A stretch of DNA of 64,000 bases. Origin: M55B157 sp964626275 (GTDB lineage: Bacteria > Actinomycetota > Actinomycetes > S36-B12). This document shows positions 34,146 through 43,400 of the stretch, piece after piece. The DNA lies in the NCBI GenBank assembly GCA_964626275.1, contig CAZVCZ010000002.1, positions 1 to 64,000 on the forward strand. Reading direction: 5' to 3'. The position numbers and the translations under genes were made by a program. How positions within the stretch are numbered: position 1 is the first letter of the stretch; every line of letters starts with the position of its first letter. The notes beneath the pieces were generated by a model. That model made no database searches. It was not told the origin of the DNA and was given only the letters and a program-made list of their open reading frames with translations.

Positions 34146-36698
34146 ATGGCTCGTTCCACGAGCGCGACCACGCGCGCCCCGAAGGGCACTTCCCCTCGAT
34201 CGACGTCGTCTCGTTCTGGGACGTCTCGTTCCGGGTCGTCTCGGAGCACGTCCTCGCGAAAGGGGACGTCGCGTCCAGCGTCGCGGTCGACACGCACGAA
34301 CCGCCCGGGTCCTCTCGCTCGCTTCCTTACCTCGATCGGACGGGGACTGCGCGGTCTGTGGCTGAGCCTCGCCGGCATCGTCGGCTCGGGTGCCCGGCGC
34401 ATTGGTTCCGGGGCGAGGGATCTGGAGGACGTCCATCGCCGGGATGGCCTCGGTCTGCTGCTGATCGCACTGTCCATCATCGTCGCCGCAGCGGTGTGGT
34501 TCGGTGTCGATGGATGGTTCACGGCAGGCCTGGGAGTGGCGAGTGCGTACTTCGTGGGCACCCTCGACCTGCTCGTTCCCGTTCTCCTGGCCTTCGTCGC
34601 ATGGCGCACCCTGCGACACCCGGAGGCGACCGCGGTCAACGGACGCATGCTCATCGGTGGCATCGCCTTGATCTTCGCCGCTGCCGGGATCTGGCATCTC
34701 ACGCATGGCGCTGCGACCCCCAGCGATGGTTTCGATGCGCTTGCCGGGGGCGCGGGCATCATCGGTTGGCTCATCTCGGCGCCGATCGCCGCAGCACTCG
34801 GACCGGTCGTGACCGGAATCCTGCTCGGATTGCTGGCAATCTTCGGGATCCTTGTCTTCACCGGCACTCCGCTGGCGGCCATCCCCAGGGCCCTGTCGCG
34901 CTTCGGGGGCGTGTGGCGGTCGGGATCCAGGCAACGCGTCGACGTCGAGGGGATGCCGCTCGATGCAGATGAGCCGTTCATCAGCCCCCTCGCGCGCGGC
35001 TCGCAGGACGACTACCTCCCCGAGGACGAGGGTGTCGAGGAGGTTGTCGAGGTCGTCGAGGTCACGGAGCAGGCGCAGGAGCTCGTTGAAGACGTCTATG
35101 ACGTCGGCCCGGAACTGGCGTCGAGTGAGCAGACGACCGCATCGGCCGGTGACGACACCGCAGCCCTTCCGATCGTGGTCGCCCCGGTCGGCGGTGACGG
35201 TGAACAACTGCCCCTCTCAGCAGGGTTGGACTACCGCCTCCCGGCACCGGAGGTGCTGAAGGCCGGACCCGCGGCGAAGGCGCGGACCAAGGCGAACGAT
35301 GCGGTGGTCGCCTCGCTCACCCAGGTCCTCGAGGAGTTCTCCATCGATGCCGCGGTGACCGGCTTCACACGTGGCCCGACCGTCACCCGCTATGAGATCG
35401 AGCTCGGGCCGAGCGTGAAGGTCGAGCGCATCACGGCACTGAGCAAGAACATTGCCTACGCCGTGGCAAGCCCGGAGGTTCGCATCCTCAGCCCGATTCC
35501 CGGCAAGAGCGCGATCGGTGTCGAGATCCCCAACACCGACCGCGAGGTCGTGAGCCTCGGCGATGTCCTGCGCTCACCCATCGCGACAAATGAGCATCAC
35601 CCGCTCACCGTCGGACTCGGCAAGGATGTTGAGGGCTCCTACGTCGTAGCAAACCTCGCGAAGATGCCCCATCTTCTGGTGGCCGGTGCGACCGGGGCCG
35701 GTAAGTCCAGTTGCATCAACTCGCTCATCACCTCGGTGCTCATGCGCTCCACACCCGAGGAAGTACGCATGATCCTGGTGGACCCTAAGCGTGTCGAACT
35801 GACCGCCTACGAAGGCATTCCGCACCTCATCACACCGATCATCACGAACCCGAAGAAGGCCGCCGATGCCCTGGCGTGGGTCGTGAAGGAGATGGACGCT
35901 CGCTACGACGACCTGGCCCACTTCGGATTCCGCCACATCGATGACTTCAACAAGGCGGTCTCCAGCGGGCGACTGCGTCCCGAGCCCGGCAGCGAGCGCG
36001 TCTTGCGTCCCTATCCGTATCTGCTCGTCATCGTCGACGAGCTGGCGGATCTGATGATGGTGGCGCCGCGAGATGTCGAGGATGCCGTCGTTCGGATCAC
36101 GCAGTTGGCCCGTGCCGCGGGGATCCACCTCGTGTTGGCGACGCAACGTCCCAGCGTCGATGTGGTGACCGGATTGATCAAGGCCAACGTGCCGAGTCGG
36201 TTGGCGTTCTCGACCTCCTCCCTCGCCGACAGCCGGGTGATCCTCGACCAGCCAGGCGCGGAGAAACTCGTCGGACAGGGTGACGGGCTATTCCTCCCGA
36301 TGGGCGCGGGCAAGCCGGTGCGAATCCAGGGCGCTTTCGTCTCGGAGGCGGAGATCCGCAGCGTCGTACGCCACACCAAGGAGCAGGCCGATCCGGACTA
36401 CCGAGCCGATGTGACCGCCCCCGTCGGTGGTTCGAAGGTCATCGACGAGGAGGTCGGAGACGATCTCGACCTCATGTGCCAGGCGGCCGAACTCATCGTG
36501 TCCACGCAATTCGGATCCACCTCGATGCTTCAGCGCAAGCTGCGCGTCGGCTTCGCGAAGGCAGGTCGCTTGATGGATCTGCTGGAATCCCGAGGCGTCG
36601 TCGGACCGAGCGAGGGCTCCAAGGCCCGTGAGGTGCTCGTGAAGCCCGAGGAGCTCGATGAGCTGATGGCGCGACTGCGAGGAGATGACGCCGCCTAG
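34146..36698 (+). CDS. ftsK: DNA translocase FtsK/SpoIIIE
   Basis: Septal DNA pump for chromosome segregation. 850 residues. The first 60 are a Ser/Arg/Thr low-complexity tail (RSTSSRSGTSRSGSSRSTSS), then about four membrane segments (LLLIALSIIVAAAVWFGVDG and others to about residue 245), an acidic linker, the motor (Walker A VAGATGAGKSSCINSL; Walker B region YLLVIVDELADLMMVAPRD) and a C-terminal winged-helix gamma domain (SMLQRKLRVGFAKAGRLMDL). ATG 34146 is favoured by the -10; a TTG six codons upstream overlaps it. Confidence 0.96.
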   Translation: MARSTSATTRAPKGTSPRSTSSRSGTSRSGSSRSTSSRKGTSRPASRSTRTNRPGPLARFLTSIGRGLRGLWLSLAGIVGSGARRIGSGARDLEDVHRRDGLGLLLIALSIIVAAAVWFGVDGWFTAGLGVASAYFVGTLDLLVPVLLAFVAWRTLRHPEATAVNGRMLIGGIALIFAAAGIWHLTHGAATPSDGFDALAGGAGIIGWLISAPIAAALGPVVTGILLGLLAIFGILVFTGTPLAAIPRALSRFGGVWRSGSRQRVDVEGMPLDADEPFISPLARGSQDDYLPEDEGVEEVVEVVEVTEQAQELVEDVYDVGPELASSEQTTASAGDDTAALPIVVAPVGGDGEQLPLSAGLDYRLPAPEVLKAGPAAKARTKANDAVVASLTQVLEEFSIDAAVTGFTRGPTVTRYEIELGPSVKVERITALSKNIAYAVASPEVRILSPIPGKSAIGVEIPNTDREVVSLGDVLRSPIATNEHHPLTVGLGKDVEGSYVVANLAKMPHLLVAGATGAGKSSCINSLITSVLMRSTPEEVRMILVDPKRVELTAYEGIPHLITPIITNPKKAADALAWVVKEMDARYDDLAHFGFRHIDDFNKAVSSGRLRPEPGSERVLRPYPYLLVIVDELADLMMVAPRDVEDAVVRITQLARAAGIHLVLATQRPSVDVVTGLIKANVPSRLAFSTSSLADSRVILDQPGAEKLVGQGDGLFLPMGAGKPVRIQGAFVSEAEIRSVVRHTKEQADPDYRADVTAPVGGSKVIDEEVGDDLDLMCQAAELIVSTQFGSTSMLQRKLRVGFAKAGRLMDLLESRGVVGPSEGSKAREVLVKPEELDELMARLRGDDAA

Positions 36699-36701
36699 GC
36701 T
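36696..36701 (+). promoter_or_regulatory. Leaderless -10 of rimO
   Basis: TAGGCT, whose first three bases are the ftsK stop codon, 7 bases before the ATG at 36709. Confidence 0.6.
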
Positions 36702-36708
36702 GTCGGTC

Positions 36709-38064
36709 ATGCCACGGGTTCACCTCACCACGCTGGGCTGTGCGCGCAATGACGTCGACAGCGACGAGTTGACGGCGCGTCTGGCGGCTGAAGGGTGGGA
36801 CGTCGACGCTGAGCAGGACGCAGCAGACGTCATCGTCGTGAACACCTGCGGCTTCATCGCGAGTGCCAAGAAGGATTCGATCGACACCATCCTGGCGGCC
36901 GCGGATCACGGTGCCCCCGTCGTGGTCGCGGGGTGCCTCGCCGAACGTTACGGCCGTGAACTCGCCGAGGAACTGCCGGAGGCAGCGGCAGTCATCGGCT
37001 TCGATCTATATGCACACCTCCCCGACGTGCTCACCTCCGTCCTCGCCGGTGAGGCGCCCACCCCGCATGAACCCCAGGACCGTCGGCATCTCCTGCCGAT
37101 CTCACCCGTGGAGCGAGATGGGCAGGGAACCCCGGGCACGTCCGGGCTCGCCCGTCGAGTGACCGCTCCGATGGTGCCCGTGAAGATCGCCGCGGGGTGT
37201 GATCGACGCTGCACGTTCTGCGCCATCCCGGCCTTCCGCGGATCCTTCGTGTCCCGACGCCCCACCGATGTCATCGCCGAGATCGTCCAGGTAGTCGCTG
37301 ATGGCGCTCGGGAAGTCCTCCTGGTGAGTGAGAACTCCACCAGCTACGGCAAGGATCTCGGCGATATTCGCCTGCTGGAGTCGCTGCTGCCGGCGATCGG
37401 ATCGATCGAGGGACTGACGCGGGCACGCGTCAGCTACCTGCAACCGGCCGAGATGCGTCCCGGTCTGATCGAGGTCGTCGCATCGACACCGGGAATCGCC
37501 CCCTACTTCGACCTGTCCTTTCAGCATGCCAGCGGATCGGTCCTGCGAAGGATGCGTCGGTTCGGTGATGCCGAAGCCTTCCTGGACCTCATCGAACGGG
37601 CTCGCCGCATCAATCCGAGCGCGGGCTTCCGCAGCAATGTGATCGTCGGATTCCCCGGGGAGACCGAGGTTGATATCGAGATCCTCATGGACTTCCTCGA
37701 ACGTGCCCGCCTCGATTGCGTAGGGGTGTTCGGCTATTCCGACGAGGATGGAACCGAAGCTGTCCGGCTCGACGAGCATGTCCCGGATGATGTGATCGCC
37801 GAGAGGGCTGGTCGAGTCTCGAGCCTGGCCGAGGAACTCATGTGTCAGCGGGCTGAGGAACGCATCGGCGAGGTGAGTTCGGTGATCGTCGAATCGGTCC
37901 AGGACGGACATATCGAGGGTCGTGCGGCACATCAGGGACCCGAGGATGCGCTGACGGTGTGGGATCTCGAGGATGCTGATGCATCGACCGTCAAGGTGGG
38001 CGATGTCATCGAGGTCGAGTTCGTCGCTGTGGATGGTGTCGATCTGATCGGTCGACCAAGGTGA
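36709..38064 (+). CDS. rimO: Ribosomal protein S12 methylthiotransferase
   Basis: Radical-SAM enzyme that methylthiolates the conserved Asp of S12. 451 residues: MTTase domain Cys at about 11, 47 and 76 (TLGCARNDVDSDE, NTCGF, AGCLAER), radical-SAM cluster CDRRCTFC at 164-171, and a C-terminal TRAM domain (VGDVIEVEFVAVDGVDLIGR). The VDSDE variant after the first Cys separates RimO from MiaB, which lies at 51635. pgsA overlaps its stop (GTGA at 38061-38064). Confidence 0.93.
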   Translation: MPRVHLTTLGCARNDVDSDELTARLAAEGWDVDAEQDAADVIVVNTCGFIASAKKDSIDTILAAADHGAPVVVAGCLAERYGRELAEELPEAAAVIGFDLYAHLPDVLTSVLAGEAPTPHEPQDRRHLLPISPVERDGQGTPGTSGLARRVTAPMVPVKIAAGCDRRCTFCAIPAFRGSFVSRRPTDVIAEIVQVVADGAREVLLVSENSTSYGKDLGDIRLLESLLPAIGSIEGLTRARVSYLQPAEMRPGLIEVVASTPGIAPYFDLSFQHASGSVLRRMRRFGDAEAFLDLIERARRINPSAGFRSNVIVGFPGETEVDIEILMDFLERARLDCVGVFGYSDEDGTEAVRLDEHVPDDVIAERAGRVSSLAEELMCQRAEERIGEVSSVIVESVQDGHIEGRAAHQGPEDALTVWDLEDADASTVKVGDVIEVEFVAVDGVDLIGRPR

Positions 38065-38693
38065 GCTTCGTCGAGGGCATTCCCGACCACGCCGGTGACC
38101 CGGTGGGGCAACGTCGACTGCTCACCGGTCCGAATGCGCTCACCGCACTGCGCTTGGCGCTGGTGCCGGTGTTGGCCTGGTTGCTGTTCGCTATGTCCGG
38201 CACGACCGCTGCATGGTGGGCGATGGCCGTGTTCCTGCTCGCCGCCGTCACCGATGTGATCGACGGCGCGTGGGCCCGTGCTCAGGGAAGCGTGACGACC
38301 GTTGGGAAGATCGCCGATCCGATCGCGGACAAGGCGCTCACCGGTGTCGCCCTCATCGGTCTGTCCTGGGCAGGCAGCCTGCCCTGGTGGGTCACCATCG
38401 TGATCCTCGGTAGGGAAATCATCGTGACCATTGCCAGGTTCGCGGTGATCCGCCACGGGGTCATCCCCGCGTCGCGTGGTGGCAAGGCCAAGACCGTCGC
38501 GCAGATCATCGCGATCGCGGCGTTCCTCGCTCCTGTGTCCGACGCCTGGGACCCGCTGCGCTGGACGTTCATGGCGATCGCACTCGTCCTCACCGTGGTC
38601 ACCGGTGTCGATTACCTCATCAGGGCTGCGCGGTTGCGCGCCAGCGGGAGGTCGCATGCCACGACGCGTGACGATCAGGAGGCAGCATCATGA
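38061..38693 (+). CDS. pgsA: CDP-diacylglycerol-glycerol-3-phosphate 3-phosphatidyltransferase
   Basis: Integral membrane enzyme for phosphatidylglycerol phosphate. 210 residues; the CDP-alcohol phosphotransferase motif is complete: DVIDGAWAR, then GKIADPIADK. Starts with RLLTGPNALTALRLALVPVL, typical of PgsA; about five hydrophobic helices. Another CDP-alcohol transferase activity cannot be excluded by sequence alone, but the rimO-pgsA-cinA order supports this call. Confidence 0.9.
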   Translation: MSFVEGIPDHAGDPVGQRRLLTGPNALTALRLALVPVLAWLLFAMSGTTAAWWAMAVFLLAAVTDVIDGAWARAQGSVTTVGKIADPIADKALTGVALIGLSWAGSLPWWVTIVILGREIIVTIARFAVIRHGVIPASRGGKAKTVAQIIAIAAFLAPVSDAWDPLRWTFMAIALVLTVVTGVDYLIRAARLRASGRSHATTRDDQEAAS

Positions 38694-39256
38694 GCGGTGA
38701 CATCAGCAGCGATAGATCCGAAACCGTGTCCGCGATGCTCGAGGCGGATCATGGCGGTGGCGTCGATGAGATCGCCGCCGCCGTCATCGCCGGTCTGGGC
38801 GCCCGTGCATGGACAGTCGGAACGGCTGAGTCGATCAGCGGTGGCGCATTGTGTGCCGCTCTCACTTCTGTCCCGGGGGCCTCCAACGTGGTGGTGGGGA
38901 GCGTGGTGTCCTACGCGACGCGGATCAAAGCTCACTTGCTCGATGTCGAGGCGGACCTGCTGGCTCGTCGCGGGGCTGTCGATCCCGATGTAGCCCTGCA
39001 GATGGCGCTTGGTGTGCGAGACCTGCTGGGAGCCGACTGTGCGGTCGCAACCACGGGCTCAGCGGGTCCCGATCCAGCCCCGGGGGGTACCGATGTCGAC
39101 GACGTCGATCCCGGTCGGGTGTTCATCGCCGTGATCACCCCCGATGCGCGCTGGGCCGAGCAACTCGATCTCCGCGGTGAAAGGGCAGCGATCCGAGCCG
39201 CAACCGTGCGAGGCGCCCTGCAGGCCCTGGACCGCACCCTGCGCCAGGCCACCTAG
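38690..39256 (+). CDS. CinA-family nicotinamide-nucleotide amidohydrolase (C-terminal domain only)
   Basis: 188 residues: only the PncC/CinA C-terminal domain, as usual next to pgsA in actinobacteria. TAESISGGALCAALTSVPGA, VVVGSVVSYATRIKAHLL and ATTGSAGPDPAPGG are the family motifs. Predicted to deamidate NMN to NaMN. AGGAGG at 38677-38682 is a strong Shine-Dalgarno; the ATG overlaps the pgsA stop. Confidence 0.9.
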   Translation: MSGDISSDRSETVSAMLEADHGGGVDEIAAAVIAGLGARAWTVGTAESISGGALCAALTSVPGASNVVVGSVVSYATRIKAHLLDVEADLLARRGAVDPDVALQMALGVRDLLGADCAVATTGSAGPDPAPGGTDVDDVDPGRVFIAVITPDARWAEQLDLRGERAAIRAATVRGALQALDRTLRQAT

Positions 39257-39313
39257 GGCCAAGACTCATCCACCTGTCTCGTGCGTCATCCGACGATGGA
39301 GCCGATCTCGGGG

Positions 39314-39319
39314 TAACGT
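39314..39319 (+). promoter_or_regulatory. Leaderless -10 of clgR
   Basis: TAACGT, 7 bases before the GTG at 39327. This fixes the start: an upstream in-frame GTG at 39318 overlaps the -10. Confidence 0.55.
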
Positions 39320-39326
39320 GAGGTCC

Positions 39327-39593
39327 GTGATCTTGCTGCGCGACGCTCTCGGGACGCATCTTCGCTCCCGTCGTCAAGGCCTCGGCCGCACCCTTCGGGA
39401 GGTGTCGGCCGAAGCTCAGGTGTCCCTGGGCTATCTCTCTGAGATCGAGCGGGGTCGCAAGGAGGCCTCCTCGGAGTTGTTGGGCGCCATCTGCTTGGCA
39501 CTGGACACCTGCCTATCGGAGGTTCTGTTGTCGGTAGCAACCGACGTGGCAGCCGCCGAACGCGGACCCATCGAGATCATTCGCGCGGCCTGA
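39327..39593 (+). CDS. clgR: XRE-family regulator ClgR
   Basis: 88 residues, almost entirely one helix-turn-helix domain: LRDALGTHLRSRRQGLGRTL, EVSAEAQVSLGYLSEIERGR, KEASSELLGAICLALD. This matches actinobacterial ClgR, the activator of clp protease and stress genes. Position after pgsA-cinA and before recA is its conserved place. ClgR proteins usually have a C-terminal degradation signal ending in small residues; here the chain ends IIRAA. Confidence 0.88.
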   Translation: MILLRDALGTHLRSRRQGLGRTLREVSAEAQVSLGYLSEIERGRKEASSELLGAICLALDTCLSEVLLSVATDVAAAERGPIEIIRAA

Positions 39594-39627
39594 CACCCTG
39601 CTTGGGATTTTGCGCGGGCGGCTTCGG

Positions 39628-40485
39628 TCACGGTTTGTATCTGCTGCGTCCAGTCGTGCGCAAGGCCCGTCGCTCAGCCGATGACAACGGCAGGGGAGCA
39701 GGGCCCTGCTGGCAGCGAGGACACCAGTAGGCGAGCCGTCGATGCGGTGGCGGACATTGCCAGGACACCTCGATGCGGGTCCCGCATCGCCAGCATTCAC
39801 GGCCGGCTCTTTCGAAGACGAAGTGCCAACGATCAGGCTGTGGCTGCCCGGTGGTCGTTTGGATGTAGTGGTGGCGATTCGCTCGCATCAGGGTCGAGGC
39901 GGTCTGGACCAGTGATTCCACATCCTCGATCTGATCGACGGGAAGCCAGGGAGTGAGGCCCTCGCAGAACAGCGACTCACTTACGTAGATAAGCCCAAGT
40001 CCCGCGACCACACGCTGGTCCAGCAAGATCTCACCGATCGGTCGTTGTCCCTCCTTCCGCACTCGAGATGCGGCGTCGACGATGTCGACATCGTCGATGA
40101 TGAGATCAGGGCCGAGACGATTGCAGAGCGCCGAGACACCAGCGTCATCGAGCATCTCGATGACGGGCAGGCGATAGCCAACCGCGTGCACGTGCTCAGT
40201 GGAGAGCATCACCCTGATCTGCCAGGCCGGGCCACCGTGCCAGCGGACTCCCGGCGAATACAGGTGCCAGGATCCGTCCATCCGGAAATGGGTGTGCAGA
40301 GTGCGATCGTCATCGAATCGAAGGAACAGGTGCTTTCCATAGGAACGGACTCCGAGGACGGTGCGTCCGGTGAGGTCAACCGTTGCGAGACGGGGAACTC
40401 GCAGATCGCTGCGGTTGATCAGCTGCGAGGCGAGGGCCTGGTTCATGGTCTGGGCGGCGAGCCAGACGGTGTCGCCCTCAGGCAT
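39628..40485 (-). CDS. nei: Fpg/Nei family DNA glycosylase/AP lyase (endonuclease VIII-like)
   Basis: 285 residues; excises oxidised bases. N-terminal MPEGDTVWLAAQTMNQAL places the catalytic Pro2-Glu3 and the Gly-Asp of the Nei branch (Fpg has PELPEV). A C-terminal zinc finger is present: CWRCGTRIE and WCPRCQ. The start overlaps the lhr stop by 8 bases, so they form an operon, as lhr and nei do in mycobacteria. Confidence 0.92.
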   Translation of the reverse strand: MPEGDTVWLAAQTMNQALASQLINRSDLRVPRLATVDLTGRTVLGVRSYGKHLFLRFDDDRTLHTHFRMDGSWHLYSPGVRWHGGPAWQIRVMLSTEHVHAVGYRLPVIEMLDDAGVSALCNRLGPDLIIDDVDIVDAASRVRKEGQRPIGEILLDQRVVAGLGLIYVSESLFCEGLTPWLPVDQIEDVESLVQTASTLMRANRHHYIQTTTGQPQPDRWHFVFERAGRECWRCGTRIEVSWQCPPPHRRLAYWCPRCQQGPAPLPLSSAERRALRTTGRSRYKP

Positions 40486-43400
40486 CGGTAAGCGATCGTG
40501 AAGCGGCGGCTGGTCGCAGGGTCAACGCTCGCGGTGTCATGACGAAGCCCCGGGACAGCAACTCCTCCATGATGATGGAGTCACGCGGGAGATCGGTGAA
40601 GGGCAGGGAATCGATTCGGGTGAGCGCTACCTTCTCGGCCAACCCCTGGAGCACGGAGACGAGGCTGCCTGCTGCGATGCGGACAGTGTCCGGTTCTGCT
40701 GGCCAGGTGAGTAGTGAGGCAAGCCCACGATCGAGCCAGAGGACGGGCGAGCCGTCGACCAGGACGCAGAGGGCGCCAGCGGCTCGGGTGGGCTTGCCGT
40801 CGTGGTCTCGCTCTGGCCAGGGGATCGACGCGCCGTAGGGATTCGCCGGGTCGGCGGCTGTGAGCACCACGGCACGAGATGTGTCGTCGGCACCGCTGGC
40901 CCGGAGTCGATCGATCACGCCGGGCAGTGCGAATTGGGCCCCGCCGATGCCCTCGANNNNNNNNNNNNNNNNNNNNNNNNNNNNNNNNNNNNNNNNNNNN
41001 NNNNNNNNNNNNNNNNNNNNNNNNNNNNNNNNNNNNNNNNNNNNNNNNNNNNNNNNCGGAGTCGATCGATCACGCCGGGCAGTGCGAATTGGGCCCCGCC
41101 GATGCCCTCGACCGCATAGGTCCGGCTGACAGCACCGGTGTCTTCCAGCCCACTCAGCACCTTGTAGGCCGCTGCGAACCCACCAGTGAAGCCCTCGGCG
41201 GACACGATCGTCCGGGACAGCAGCCCGAATCGATCGAGCATCACCTCGACATGCGTGAGCGCACGAGTAGTCGGATCGGTCTCGATTGGCTCGAGCAGGC
41301 TCCAGCGCCCGGCCATCTCCGGTGGACCGGATCGCATCGGACCGCGAGGGGCTCGCCCGGGTCGGCCGAGTCGACCTGGACGCCGGCTGACGCGTGGACC
41401 GGATCGAGGGTTGCTCGTGCGCTTCGATCGGGACGACACCCTCAGCCGCACGGGAAGAAGTGAGTCGTTGGTAACCCGTCCCGTCCACACCAAGTCCCAG
41501 AGGGCATCAGTGAGTTCAGCGTCGGTGACCGGTTGGTCCTGACCGACCTCGAGGCTGAGGTCGCGGAAGAACATGGCGCCGTGTCCGTCGAGTGAGGACA
41601 CGATGCGTTCCGCGAGCGTTCCTTCCTCGAGTGCCAGCGGCAGGGGAAGGAGGTCGCCGGACAGATCGCTGGGAGCGAGGGTGATCCAAGCATCGCCGGG
41701 CACAGAGGCGAGTCCCCACCACTGCACCTCACCCGAGATGAGAAGTTGGTCGAGCATCGCCGGGGAGTAGTCGCTCACCCGTGACGGCAGGATGATTGTC
41801 TCGAGGCGCCGCGCGGACAGCGCCATTCCCGCGAGTTGATCGATGCTGCGACGCAACGCATCCAGGCCACGCTGGGGACGATCGATGCCATGCCAGTTGA
41901 CGAGGAAGCGGGCGAACTCTGAAGCGTCCACGGGCTCGGCTGATTCACGCAGAGCGGCGATGCTCGCCCGACGTATGCGCCGCAGGACCTCCGCGTCGCA
42001 CCACTCCTCCCCGGAGTGGTCCGGGGTGAACCCGCCCTGAGCGAGTCGTCCCTCGCGGACGAGTTCACGCAGGATCGGCTCGACGATCGCCGTCCCAACG
42101 CCGAACTGGGCGGCCACCTCAGCAGTCGTGAAAGGACCATGCACGCGAGCGAATCGGGAGAGGAGGAATCGCATGGGGTCTTCGGAGGGAGAGAGGAATG
42201 CCTGCGGAATGCCCAGGGGCAGAGCGCAACCGAGGGCGTCGCGGACGACGCCGGCATCCTCGATGGCGACCACGTGTTCATGACCACCGATGCGCACGAG
42301 GATGGCGCGGCGATCCGCCACGAGGCGATCGATGTGTTCTTGAGCAACTCCCCGTTCGGCGGCGTCGGAAGGGCTAATCGGCCCCAGGATTCGCAGTAGG
42401 TCGGCGAGGTCCTCATGATCGCGGACGGGGATATCGAGTCGGCGAACGCGACGCACCGTGTCGACCAGCGCTGCGTCATCGATCAAGTCCCGCATCTGCG
42501 TATCACCGAGGAGCTCGGCGAGAAGGCCGGTGTCGATCGTGAGTGCTGCCGCTCGTCGCTCTGCGAGCGGTGCGTCACCGTCGTAGAGGAACTCCGCCAC
42601 GTAGCCGAACAGCAGGCTCTGGGCGAAGGGACTCGGGGAGCTCGTCTGCACGTCGACGATCGAGATTCGTCGTGCCTGGAGGTCCTCGAGGACCGCGGTC
42701 AGGCCGGGGAGGTCGAACACATCACGCAGGCACTCCCGAACGGTTTCGGCCACAATGGGGAAGCGCGGGTAGCGACTGGCCACAGCCAGCAGATGGGCGG
42801 AACGCTGGCGCTGTTGCCACAGGGGACTCCGCTTACCTGGATTGCGTCTGGGGAGCAGGAGGGCTCGCGCCGCACACTCGCGAAAACGGCCGGCGAAGAG
42901 CGCCGAACCGCCGATCTCGCGGGCGACCACAGCCTCGATGTCCGACGGGTCGAAGGCGATGAGATCGGCGACGGCCCGGGGTGCCGCGTCATCGAGGGTG
43001 TCGGGCAGGCGCAGCACGATCCCGTCATCGGAATACATCACCTGCGGATCGACGTCGTAGTCGTGACGCAGTCGCGCGGTGAGGGCCAGGGCCCAGGGAG
43101 CATGGACCTGCGCGCCGAGCGGCGTGTGGATGACGACCCGCCAGTCGCCGAGTTCGTCCCGAAAGCGTTCGACCACGATGGTGCGGTCATCGGGAAGAGT
43201 TCCCGTCGCCTCGCGCTGCTGGGACAGATAGGCGATGAGGTTGCTGCTCGCATAGTCATCGAGGCCGATGCTGCGCAGGTGGTCCACCTGGGCTTCGGAG
43301 TCCATGCGGCGCAGGAATTCCCCGACAGCGAGGCCTAGTTCCCTCGGTCGCCCCGGTCGATCCCCGCGCCAGAACGGCATGCGGGCGACCTCTCCGGGTG

